A DNA stretch of 64,000 bases from Advenella faeciporci (GTDB lineage Bacteria > Pseudomonadota > Gammaproteobacteria > Burkholderiales > Burkholderiaceae_B): positions 1 to 64,000 of the forward strand of contig NZ_BMYS01000018.1 in assembly GCF_014652395.1 (NCBI RefSeq), given 5' to 3'. Below are positions 35,542-43,675 of the stretch, one piece after another (positions within the stretch are counted from its first letter, which is position 1; every line of letters begins with the position of its first letter). The notes beneath the pieces were generated by a model. The model was not told the DNA's origin and did no database searches. It was given only the letters and a program-made list of their open reading frames with translations. Made by a program: the position numbers and the translations under genes.

Positions 35542-36645
35542 TTAACCAATGCGGGTGGTGGTGGCTGGCAATAAGCGTATTTGTGATGGGGTAAGGGCAA
35601 GCGTAACCGCTTGGCCAGCTTTCATTTTTTGTTGGTCCGAGAAATGGGTTTGGTCGGCGGTAATCAGGGTATTGCCCGATGTAATTTGGTAGCGCGTGAA
35701 CTCACCCAGAAATTCACTGGCCTCTATGATACCCGGTAGCCAAATGAAATTTGGATCCTGCCGGGTATCGGCAGGATGGATTTGCAGGGTGTGGGGACGA
35801 AAACTGGCAGCCAAAAAATCTCCCTCCGGGACGTGGCCGTTTACAGGAATGTGCAGTTCCCCAATCGCATCGACATAAATGGAAACCTTGCTGGCATCGC
35901 GGGCGGTTACCCTACCTTCCAGTGTATTCATGGTGCCAACAAAATTGGCTACAAAGCGGTTGACCGGATAGTCAAAGAGGGCAGTGGGCGTGCCAATTTG
36001 CTGAACGATCCCGTGATCCAGAACGGCCATGCGGTCTGCTGTTGTCATGGCTTCTTCCTGGTCGTGGGTCACAAAAATAGTGGTAATGCCAAGCCGGCGT
36101 TGTAACGATAGCAGTTCGCGTCGCATCTGTATCCGCAGCTTTTTGTCGAGGTTGGAAAGCGGTTCGTCCAGTAACAGTACCTGTGGTTCAATCACAATGG
36201 TTCGTGCCAGCGCAACCCGCTGTTGCTGACCGCCGGAAAGTTCATTGGGGCGGCGTTTGGCAAATTGAGACAGGCCAACCAGTTCCAGGGCTGAAGCGGT
36301 TTTTTCCTTGATTTGCGTTGATGGCAATTTGCGTTCAACCAGACCAAATGCCACATTATCCCAGACCGATAAATGTGGCCACAATGCATAACTCTGAAAC
36401 ACCATGCCAATATTGCGTTTATGGGGTGGTGTGTGTGTGATGTCACTGCCATCAAGCAGCAATTGTCCGGCATTATGCTGGTTGAAGCCTGCAATCAGGC
36501 GCAGCAAGGTGGATTTTCCCGAACCCGAGGGGCCGAGCAAGGCAAAGAATTCGCCGGGTTCTATCCGGATATTAATATCTTTCAGTACTTCATTGTTGCC
36601 ATAGGAAAGGCAAATGTTTTTGCATTCAACACTGACTTTTTTCAT
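35542..36645 (-). CDS. ABC importer ATPase, ferric-iron/putrescine type
   Basis: This 367-residue ATPase of the FbpC/PotA class has Walker A GPSGSGKST at about 38-46, Q-loop VFQSYALWPHLSV and signature LSGGQQQR. Walker B is VLLLDEPLSNLD and the switch His is in THDQEEAM. A C-terminal TOBE domain (about 285-365) contains the conserved LAASFRPHTLQIHP segment. It is the last gene of an operon with a fused double permease and a binding protein. Fe(III) is the most likely cargo by family; other small ligands are possible. Confidence 0.9.
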   Translation of the reverse strand: MKKVSVECKNICLSYGNNEVLKDINIRIEPGEFFALLGPSGSGKSTLLRLIAGFNQHNAGQLLLDGSDITHTPPHKRNIGMVFQSYALWPHLSVWDNVAFGLVERKLPSTQIKEKTASALELVGLSQFAKRRPNELSGGQQQRVALARTIVIEPQVLLLDEPLSNLDKKLRIQMRRELLSLQRRLGITTIFVTHDQEEAMTTADRMAVLDHGIVQQIGTPTALFDYPVNRFVANFVGTMNTLEGRVTARDASKVSIYVDAIGELHIPVNGHVPEGDFLAASFRPHTLQIHPADTRQDPNFIWLPGIIEASEFLGEFTRYQITSGNTLITADQTHFSDQQKMKAGQAVTLALTPSQIRLLPATTTRIG

Positions 36646-36669
36646 TTTTTAAGTTCCTTTGCGTTTTTC

Positions 36670-38367
36670 TTATTCTGTTCTGGCCGGACGCGTGCGCATG
36701 GCATTGCGCTCAACAATCAGGTGTGAAATATAGGTACCAATAGCGACCACAACAATCGCCATAACACCCAGGGCTGCACCCGGGCCACGTCCTGATGCGC
36801 TTTGCATGTACAAATAGATGCCATAGCTCATGGGAGCGTCACTGTCACGGGTAACCAGCATGATGGTGGCAGAAAGCTCAACCGCTGCGGTAATGAAACT
36901 GGTGACAAAACCGGCCAGAATACCGCCCGCCATTAAGGGAACAACCACGCGCTGAATGATTCTGCGGCGGGTTGCCCCCACCGAGGCTGCGGCTTCTTCC
37001 AGGGAAATGTTGATTTGCTGCAGGGCTGCAATACAAGATCGCAAGGCGTAAGGCAGGCGCCTTACCGAATAGGCCAGCATGATAATGATCCAGGTTGAAG
37101 TAAGCATCGTGTCGGTACCCGGGATTTCAAGGCCGCGAAACGTACGCAAATAGCCAATAGCCAGCACAATTCCGGGTACGGCCAGCGCCGCAGAGGCAAT
37201 CCAGTCCAGCCAGCGGCGTGCGGGCAGCCGGGTGCGTAAAATCAGGTAGGCAATGGCAGTGCCCAGGACAATGTCAATCCCGGCCGCCAGGCTGCAATAC
37301 AGCAGGGTATTCATGATCATGTCATTGGAGTGGGTGAAAACGGCGGCATAATGGCTCAGGGTATAGCCATCGGGCAAGGGGGCATAACTCCAGACCGTTG
37401 CAAATGAAAGCAGCAACACACCTATGTGGGGTGAAAGTACCAGCAATAGCACCAGGAAAATCCAGCCATAGGCCAGGATGCTTTCAGTTTTATTAAGGGT
37501 GCGTTGCTGCAGGGAGTTGCCGCCTTTCTGAATGGTTGAAAAATCCTTGTCTTTAAGTACCCGGGCAGAAAGCCATAGCGCCAGAATGGAAAATGCAATC
37601 ATGAGTACGCTAATAACGTAACCCAGTGGGTCATCCAGTCCCACCTGGGTAATACGCAGGTAAGCTTGTGGCGCCAGCATATTGGTGATGCCAAGGACCA
37701 GTGGGGTGCCCAGGTCATCAAAAACCTTGACAAAAACCAGTGAGGCACCGGCAACATAACCGGGCAGTGCAAGCGGAAAAATAACCCGTCTGAACAGGCG
37801 CCAGCCTTTTGCGCCCATATTCAGGGCGGCCTCTTCCATGGCACCGTCAATATTGCGTAAGGCAACCGTCAGGTTCAGCAATATAAAAGGAAAGTAATGC
37901 AATGACTCGACAAAAATCACCCCGTTCAGGCCATCCATGACAGGTACTGAAAAATTGAACCAGTCTTGCAAAAGCAGGTTGACTGTACCCGAGCGGCCAA
38001 AAATAAGTTGCAGGGCAACAGCACCCACAAAAGGCGGCATAATTAAGGGAAGCACCCCCAGGGTTTGAATGATCAGGGCACCCCTAAAACGAAAGCGTAC
38101 CGTAAAATAAGCCAGCGGTATGGCAATCAAAGAGGCAAAAATGACTGACATGACAGCGACATAAAGGCTGTTGTAAAACGCTTCTTCAAGTAAAGGTTGG
38201 TGAAAGAATGCGCCAAAGTGCCCCAGTGTCAGACTGCCGTCAAAGTCGGTAAAGGCAGTATAGAAAACCGTGACGACAGGTATCACCAGAAACAGGGCCA
38301 GGAATGCCAGGATGAGCAATGCAATAATAGTCAGGCCTGGCGGAAATCTTGTATTTATTGTGGTCAT
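36670..38367 (-). CDS. ABC importer permease, two fused membrane domains (FbpB type)
   Basis: The chosen start ATG at 38367 gives 565 residues; the frame is open further, to 38442, but that sequence is not protein-like. The protein holds two binding-protein-dependent permease domains in tandem, each with about six membrane segments. Both carry an EAA-type cytoplasmic loop (EEAALNMGAKGWRLFRRVIFP and EEAAASVGATRRRIIQRVVVP). This fused arrangement is typical of ferric-iron transporters (FbpB/SfuB). It lies between the binding protein and the ATPase and would form the channel with two ATPase copies. Confidence 0.9.
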   Translation of the reverse strand: MTTINTRFPPGLTIIALLILAFLALFLVIPVVTVFYTAFTDFDGSLTLGHFGAFFHQPLLEEAFYNSLYVAVMSVIFASLIAIPLAYFTVRFRFRGALIIQTLGVLPLIMPPFVGAVALQLIFGRSGTVNLLLQDWFNFSVPVMDGLNGVIFVESLHYFPFILLNLTVALRNIDGAMEEAALNMGAKGWRLFRRVIFPLALPGYVAGASLVFVKVFDDLGTPLVLGITNMLAPQAYLRITQVGLDDPLGYVISVLMIAFSILALWLSARVLKDKDFSTIQKGGNSLQQRTLNKTESILAYGWIFLVLLLVLSPHIGVLLLSFATVWSYAPLPDGYTLSHYAAVFTHSNDMIMNTLLYCSLAAGIDIVLGTAIAYLILRTRLPARRWLDWIASAALAVPGIVLAIGYLRTFRGLEIPGTDTMLTSTWIIIMLAYSVRRLPYALRSCIAALQQINISLEEAAASVGATRRRIIQRVVVPLMAGGILAGFVTSFITAAVELSATIMLVTRDSDAPMSYGIYLYMQSASGRGPGAALGVMAIVVVAIGTYISHLIVERNAMRTRPARTE

Positions 38368-38453
38368 GCTTGAAAGTCCAGTCGGGTATGCCTGTCCCAG
38401 TGGGGCATACCCGTAGATGAGCCTCAGGAAACTACACGCCAAACGATTGTGCG

Positions 38454-39785
38454 TTATGCGTTGCTTGCCTGTTTGGCCAGCTCAATCGCTTTTTTGTAAT
38501 TGGCTTCAGCTTGACTGTTCCATTCACCTTGCAGTTTTGAGATTTTCTGGCTCACTTGTACGTCTTTTTTATCACCCTGAAAAATAGCCTGGATTTCATC
38601 CGACAAGGCCTGATCGGCGGTAATCAGTGGAGACCAGGCCAGTTTTTTGGCTTCATCCAGCAATGCTTTTGCCTTGTCACTGGCGTTGTCACCCAGTTTC
38701 TTTTCGGCATCCAGAATGGCCTGAGTGGCTTGCTGAAGCTCTTTGTGGCGGAAGGTAATAGTTTGGTCAAACAAGGACTGAACGACGTAATAACGCTTTT
38801 GCGAAAGATTGGTGTCGAAGTGAACTTTGCTGCGCTCAGCCAGTTTGATCGGATCGGGGTAGCCCTCGGGAATATTCTCCATTTTTTCGTAGGGCAAAAC
38901 AGGCAGGCGTGATATTTCGGGTTTCAGCAATAATGCCTGTCCTTCCTTGCCAAGTGCAAATTGAATGAATTTTTTGCCTTCTTCGGTATTTTTTGCGCCA
39001 CTGATCAGCCCGATATTGGCCGGTACGATCGCGGTTGTTTCCGGGTAAACAAATTCAACCGGAAATTTTGAAAACTTGCTGGACAGTCCGAAAAAGTCAA
39101 TGACCGGGCCCGCACCAAATTGCCCGTTATTGATGCCATCGGGGACGCCAAACGAGCGTTCGGTTAATGCGCTGCTATTGCCTGCCATACGAATAATGGT
39201 ATTCCAGCCTTGATCCCATCCCTCACCCTGCAAAATGGTTTCAACAGTCAGGTGCTGTGTGCCCGAGCGTGATGGAGACGTCATGCCAACATTGCCAAAC
39301 CATTCCGGCTTAAGCAAGTCGTGCCATTCTTTGGGTTCTGTCAGGTTTTTGGCTTTAAGAAAGCGGGTGTTATACATAATGCCGTAGCCTGCCAATGCCT
39401 GTCCCAGGAATAAGCCATTGGGATCATTAATGGGGAAGCTGCCGATTTTATCGGGGACGTCAGGATTGGAAATGTCGCCCGCTTTTTCAAGCATGCCGGC
39501 AGCCCCCAGGACTTCAAAGGCATCGGGGGCGCTAGCCCAGAAAACTTCGGGGCGTTGACCGGCAGGTGTTTCCCGGACATAGGCAATCCCTGAAACGGTG
39601 TTCTTATTTAATATTTCAAGTTTGATGTCAGGGTTGGCTTTTTCAAAAGCGCTTTTATAGGCTTGGGTGAGTTCTTTGGGAAAAGATGTGATGATGGTAA
39701 CTGTGCCGGCAAAAGCGCCAGGGGCGCTGGCAAGCATCATGGTTAAAAAGGTGCATTTGAGCCTTTTTTTCAGCTTGGCTTTCAT
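38454..39785 (-). CDS. Extracellular solute-binding protein of the iron-type ABC importer
   Basis: This is a 443-residue periplasmic receptor, family 1/6 type, with a signal peptide of about 26 residues ending in Ala-Phe-Ala. It starts with VTIITSFPKELTQAYKSAFEKA, like FbpA/AfuA-type receptors. It is about 100 residues longer than typical FbpA because of a helical Lys/Ala-rich C-terminal extension (about 330-443). The extension contains TQAILDAEKKLGDNASDK and may be a coiled coil. It is the first gene of the operon, with the permease 86 bases downstream. The ligand is uncertain; the Tyr pair that holds iron in FbpA could not be placed. Confidence 0.85.
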   Translation of the reverse strand: MKAKLKKRLKCTFLTMMLASAPGAFAGTVTIITSFPKELTQAYKSAFEKANPDIKLEILNKNTVSGIAYVRETPAGQRPEVFWASAPDAFEVLGAAGMLEKAGDISNPDVPDKIGSFPINDPNGLFLGQALAGYGIMYNTRFLKAKNLTEPKEWHDLLKPEWFGNVGMTSPSRSGTQHLTVETILQGEGWDQGWNTIIRMAGNSSALTERSFGVPDGINNGQFGAGPVIDFFGLSSKFSKFPVEFVYPETTAIVPANIGLISGAKNTEEGKKFIQFALGKEGQALLLKPEISRLPVLPYEKMENIPEGYPDPIKLAERSKVHFDTNLSQKRYYVVQSLFDQTITFRHKELQQATQAILDAEKKLGDNASDKAKALLDEAKKLAWSPLITADQALSDEIQAIFQGDKKDVQVSQKISKLQGEWNSQAEANYKKAIELAKQASNA

Positions 39786-39979
39786 GGGTTTGTCTCCTGG
39801 TGGTTGGAATAGTGCTTTTTTATATGAGCCGCAATATAAATGTCACAATACGATTGATTGATTAAATTGTCTAATAGTGGTTGTCCCTAGTTTTCCTGCC
39901 ATATTTGCTTGCCACCAAAGCCCTTCAGGACGTACACTTTGCTTCCAGCATTTGTCTGAAATAATTTAAAGGGAAAGAA

Positions 39980-41299
39980 ATGTCTGGAACTTATTTTCCA
40001 ATCTGGCGCAAGGTTGATGAACTTGAACCTGGTCAGGTTGTTGCGCCTGATGAATATCTGCCTGCAGGGCAAACCGTGGCCATGGGGATTCAGCACGTGG
40101 TTGCCATGTTCGGTTCAACGGTACTGGCACCCTTGTTGATGGGTTTTGATGCCAACCTGGCTATTTTAATGTCGGGTATAGGTACGCTTCTGTTCTTCCT
40201 GTTCGTGGGGGGAAGAGTGCCCAGTTATCTGGGTTCCAGTTTTGCTTTCATTGGTGGAGTGGTGGCGGTTACCGGGTACGCCGGTTCAGGACCCAACCTT
40301 AATATCGGGGTGGCATTGGGGGCCATTGTTGCCTGCGGTGCGGTATATACCCTGATCGGTCTTATCGTTTGGTATGCCAACTCACGGGGCAATGGATCAG
40401 CCTGGATAGAAAAACTGATGCCCCCGGTTGTCACTGGGGCGATTGTTGCCGTGATTGGCCTGAACCTGGCGCCCATTGCCGCTAAGGGGGCGATGGGTAG
40501 CGGCAGCAATTTCGAGGCTGCCATGTCAATCATGACTATTTTATGTGTGGGTATTATTGCTGTTTTTACGTCAGGTACAGTCCAGCGGCTGCTTATTCTG
40601 GTGGGGCTGATTCTGGCCAGCGTGCTGTACTGGGTCTTTGCCAACGTCATGGGACTGGGGCAGGCTATTGACTTTACTGCCATCCAGAATGCGGCCTGGT
40701 TTGGTTTGCCTTCCCTGGCTACCCCTCAATTCAGTCTTTCAGCCATTTCGGTTATTGTGCCGGTGGCGGTCATTCTGGTTGCCGAAAACCTGGGGCATAT
40801 TCGTGCGGTCAGCGCCATGACCGGGCAGGATCTGGACAAATATCTGGGGCGCGCTTTTGTGGGGGATGGTGTTGCGACCATGCTGTCAGGCTCGGTGGGC
40901 GGAACAGGGGTCACTACCTATGCCGAAAACATAGGCGTAATGGCCGTGACCCGCATCTATTCAACGATCGTGTTTGTCGTTGCCGCTTTGTTTGCCATTT
41001 TACTGGGTTTTTCTCCCAAATTTGGTGCCCTGATTCACAGTATCCCTGCGCCTGTGCTGGGTGGCGTTGCAGTGGTGGTCTTTGGTCTTATCGTTATTGC
41101 AGGTGCCCGCATCTGGGTGGTTAATCAGGTTGATTTCAGTGACAATAAAAACCTGATTGTGGCGGCGGTAACCATGATTCTGGGCGCTGGAGACTTTAAG
41201 GTTTCCATGGGGGTTTTTGAGCTGAATGGTATTGGTACGGCCACTTTTGGTGCCATTTTGCTATATGCCTTATTGAATTGCCGTGCAAGTAAGCATTGA
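39980..41299 (+). CDS. NCS2-family uracil/xanthine permease
   Basis: This 439-residue inner-membrane protein has about 12-14 segments of the UraA/RutG type. Conserved features are AMGIQHVVAMFGSTVLAPLLMGFD (first helix), the LGSSFAFIGG half-helix and VLVAENLGHIRAVSA, with the Glu that contacts nucleobase. GGVGTT-like SVGGTGVTTYAENIGVMAVT completes the set, which is close to uracil permeases. GGGAAAG is eight bases before the ATG. It is monocistronic: the greA leader follows with its own promoter and terminator. Confidence 0.9.
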   Translation: MSGTYFPIWRKVDELEPGQVVAPDEYLPAGQTVAMGIQHVVAMFGSTVLAPLLMGFDANLAILMSGIGTLLFFLFVGGRVPSYLGSSFAFIGGVVAVTGYAGSGPNLNIGVALGAIVACGAVYTLIGLIVWYANSRGNGSAWIEKLMPPVVTGAIVAVIGLNLAPIAAKGAMGSGSNFEAAMSIMTILCVGIIAVFTSGTVQRLLILVGLILASVLYWVFANVMGLGQAIDFTAIQNAAWFGLPSLATPQFSLSAISVIVPVAVILVAENLGHIRAVSAMTGQDLDKYLGRAFVGDGVATMLSGSVGGTGVTTYAENIGVMAVTRIYSTIVFVVAALFAILLGFSPKFGALIHSIPAPVLGGVAVVVFGLIVIAGARIWVVNQVDFSDNKNLIVAAVTMILGAGDFKVSMGVFELNGIGTATFGAILLYALLNCRASKH

Positions 41300-41322
41300 A
41301 TTTTTGCGCTGAAAAAACAGGT

Positions 41323-41358
41323 TTGACGTTTGTTCGTGCTTTTTGGCGACATAAAAAT
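41323..41358 (+). promoter_or_regulatory. Promoter-like block shared with the pstS upstream region
   Basis: A TTGACG (41323-41328) followed by TTTGTTC, a T run and TAAAAAT (to 41358) matches 52720-52756 before pstS, where it starts TTGACA, with one gap. It might be an upstream greA promoter; the -10 equivalent is poor. Confidence 0.4.
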
Positions 41359-41376
41359 GTCTTTTAATTAAATGAC

Positions 41377-41405
41377 TTGCAATTTTAATCAAATTTAAGC
41401 ACAAT
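41377..41405 (+). promoter_or_regulatory. Promoter of the greA leader RNA
   Basis: TTGCAA (41377-41382), a 17-base spacer and CACAAT (41400-41405) predict a transcript start near 41412, directly before the terminator hairpin at 41415. Confidence 0.5.
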
Positions 41406-41414
41406 TGTGATTAG

Positions 41415-41448
41415 TTCCCCGGTTCAGAGTGAACCGGGGAAATTTTTT
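41415..41448 (+). terminator. Strong terminator in the greA leader
   Basis: A perfect 12-bp stem (41415-41426 with 41430-41441), loop GAG, then A and six T. With the promoter just upstream it should produce a short RNA and reduce readthrough into greA, like GraL of E. coli; it may also end the permease transcript. Confidence 0.85.
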
Positions 41449-41539
41449 GTCTTTCAAAAAGACGCGTGTTTATTTGTAACGCTCTGTATTTATCTAACAA
41501 TAATGCGGGGCGTTTAGTTTTTTATGAGTGTGTGAAATT

Positions 41540-42016
41540 ATGGCAGCTATTCCATTAACGGCGCGTGGTGCAAAGCGCTTAGAAGAAGAATTGCACCGCT
41601 TGAAAACAATCGAACGGCCAAATGTCATTGAAGCCATCTCCGAGGCACGTGCCCAGGGAGATTTGTCTGAAAATGCCGAGTACGATGCCGCACGTGAGCG
41701 CCAGGGTTTTATCGAAGGCCGCATCCAGGAACTGGAGGGCACTTTGGCCAATGCACATATCATTGATCCGGCTACGCTGGAAGTAGATGATCGTATTGTG
41801 TTTGGTGCAACGGTTACGATCGAAGATCTGGGCTCCAGTGAAACGGTGACTTACCAGATTGTGGGTGATCTTGAAGCGGATATTCGCCAGAACCTGATTT
41901 CCGTTTCCAGTCCGGTTGCCCGTGCGCTTATTGGTAAATCGGAAGGTGATGTGGTCATGGTCAATGTACCCGCCGGAGAGAAAGAGTTCGAAATCATCGA
42001 GATCGAATATAATTAA
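41540..42016 (+). CDS. greA: Transcription elongation factor GreA
   Basis: From ATG 41540 the protein has exactly the standard 158 residues. The open frame extends to a GTG at 41528, but [22 protein letters not shown] is the usual start. The N-terminal coiled coil has the acidic tip with [18 protein letters not shown], which enters the RNA polymerase secondary channel to trigger transcript cleavage. The C-terminal FKBP-like domain (about 80-158) contains [18 protein letters not shown]. The leader with promoter and strong terminator suggests attenuation. Confidence 0.97.
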   Translation: MAAIPLTARGAKRLEEELHRLKTIERPNVIEAISEARAQGDLSENAEYDAARERQGFIEGRIQELEGTLANAHIIDPATLEVDDRIVFGATVTIEDLGSSETVTYQIVGDLEADIRQNLISVSSPVARALIGKSEGDVVMVNVPAGEKEFEIIEIEYN

Positions 42017-42108
42017 ACAAATCGTTGTTTCAGGATTTTATGCTTGCCATAGCATGAAATTGCATGCCACGCTTTATTAAAGGGCTGGCATTTTTGTTTT
42101 TCAGTCGT

Positions 42109-42136
42109 CAAAAGAAAAGCCAGCTTGAGGGCTGGC
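42109..42136 (-). terminator. Minus-strand terminator downstream of yhbY
   Basis: On the minus strand GCCAGC-CCTCAA-GCTGGC (42136-42119) is followed by TTTTCTTTT. It lies 80 bases past the yhbY stop and probably ends that transcript. Confidence 0.7.
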
Positions 42137-42215
42137 AATTGTCAACGAGGTTATACCTGCTCAGGGATCTTGCTGTAATAACTGCTGGCAGTTTCTGCCA
42201 GTCAGAATATTGGCA

Positions 42216-42791
42216 TTAGCGGGAGCCGCGGCGTGTTGTGCTGCTGCGGCGTCCGGCTCGCAAAGATAAGGCACTGCCAGCACGGCGCGGAATGTTATGG
42301 GCCGGGCGACTGGCAGGCGATTTGGCCACAGGTTTACGAACTGGTTTTTGATTGTCGGAAGCCAGCGCATCATTACCCTTAAAGGTTGTTTTGCGGCGCT
42401 TGTCTTTAATGCTTTTGCCGGCGGCTGCCAGTTTTTTGGGTGTGTAAGGTTCGGAAGGTTTGCGATAACTGGCCTGTTGGGGTTCTGCTTCGTTTTCTTC
42501 AAAAGCACGGTTGGACGAGCCGTGACGATATAAAATAAGCGTTTTGCCCAAATGGTGAATATTGGCACAGGAAAGTGTGTCGCAAATCTGATTCAACATA
42601 TCAATGCGAGCTTGCCGGTCGTCTCCTGCGACGCGGACTTTGATCAGGCCATGAACCGTCAGGCTGGTGTCGATTTCTTTCAGGACTGCTTCGGTCAGTC
42701 CGTTATCGCCAATCAGGACAACCGGTTTCAGTGGGTGGGCGGCAGAGCGTAAGGCGCTGCGTTCTTTAGATGTTAATTCGAGTATAGGCAT
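42216..42791 (-). CDS. yhbY: YhbY/CRS1 RNA-binding protein with basic tail
   Basis: Residues 1-97 are a complete YhbY (CRM) domain: [28 protein letters not shown], later [34 protein letters not shown]. It contains the GxxG-like RNA-binding loop. E. coli YhbY, which associates with pre-50S ribosomes, ends there. This 191-residue version adds a basic Ser/Arg/Lys-rich tail, likely disordered and RNA-binding, common in Burkholderiales. It is divergent from rlmE with a gap of 18 bases, so the two share a promoter region; both act on the 50S subunit. Confidence 0.92.
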   Translation of the reverse strand: MPILELTSKERSALRSAAHPLKPVVLIGDNGLTEAVLKEIDTSLTVHGLIKVRVAGDDRQARIDMLNQICDTLSCANIHHLGKTLILYRHGSSNRAFEENEAEPQQASYRKPSEPYTPKKLAAAGKSIKDKRRKTTFKGNDALASDNQKPVRKPVAKSPASRPAHNIPRRAGSALSLRAGRRSSTTRRGSR

Positions 42792-42809
42792 AAGTTAGGA
42801 AATACGGCA

Positions 42810-43469
42810 ATGGCCAAAAAGAAATTCTCAAAAGAGTGGATCCATCAGCACATTAATGATCCATATGTGAAAATGGCTCAGCAAAAAGGTTACCGGGCAC
42901 GTGCTGCATTCAAGCTGATCGAGATCCTGGATTCAGAAAAGCTCATGCGTCGGGGGGATATTATAGTCGACTTGGGCTCTGCTCCGGGAAGTTGGTCGCA
43001 AGTTGCACGCGAAAGATTGGTTGGGCCGGGTGGTGTCATGGACGGCCGGGTTATTGCACTTGATATTTTACCCATGGAACCGATTGCCGGGGTGGAATTT
43101 CTTCAGGGTGACTTTCGTGAAGATGAGGTTCTTAACCGCTTGCATGAGCAAGTTGGCAGTCAGCAGGTAGACTTGGTTGTCTCTGACATGGCTCCCAACC
43201 TTTCTGGTGTAAGTTCGGCCGATTCGGCCCGTATCCAGCATGTATGCGAGCTTGCCATGGATTTTGCGCTTAATCATCTTAAGCCCGAGGGCGCGCTCAT
43301 TGTCAAGGCGTTCCATGGTAGCGGCTTTTCACAAATTGTGGAAATGTTCAAGCAGCACTTCAAAAGAGTGGTGGAGCGCAAGCCAAAGGCCTCGCGTGAT
43401 AAATCATCAGAAACTTTTCTGGTTGCCCGCGGTCTGAAGAAACCCCGGGAGCAAGATCTGCAAGATTAA
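42810..43469 (+). CDS. rlmE: 23S rRNA (uridine2552-2'-O)-methyltransferase
   Basis: This 219-residue heat-shock methyltransferase modifies U2552 in the ribosomal A loop using S-adenosylmethionine. The catalytic K-D-K-E set is visible. The first Lys is in [13 protein letters not shown]. The SAM motif is [14 protein letters not shown], and the Asp is in [11 protein letters not shown]. The second Lys is in [11 protein letters not shown], and the Glu is in the [13 protein letters not shown] end. Length is close to RrmJ. It is followed by ftsH, as in many proteobacteria, though with a gap of about 200 bases carrying ftsH's own promoter. Confidence 0.96.
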   Translation: MAKKKFSKEWIHQHINDPYVKMAQQKGYRARAAFKLIEILDSEKLMRRGDIIVDLGSAPGSWSQVARERLVGPGGVMDGRVIALDILPMEPIAGVEFLQGDFREDEVLNRLHEQVGSQQVDLVVSDMAPNLSGVSSADSARIQHVCELAMDFALNHLKPEGALIVKAFHGSGFSQIVEMFKQHFKRVVERKPKASRDKSSETFLVARGLKKPREQDLQD

Positions 43470-43675
43470 ACAGGCTTGCAATTGGGTTTTTTGTCCCAAT
43501 CTAATATTTAGTACCCGCGTATTTCGATACATTTTAATTCATTCGAAATATGCACTAATTCTATCTTTTTTATTTCTATGATATAGAATGTAATCAGGTG
43601 CAATCTTAGTTTTTTTTGTAGTTTTTATGAGTCATAAAAATTGCAGCTCTAAATTTCATGCGGGAGAGCTGATCT

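Noticed and set aside
39786-39979. Fur box upstream of the iron-type ABC operon
   Set aside because: AT-rich sequence is present but no match good enough to GATAATGATAATCATTATC was found.
43520-43675. Possible heat-shock (sigma-32) promoter upstream of ftsH
   Set aside because: A CGAAA-like -35 is present but no CCCCAT-type -10 at proper distance.
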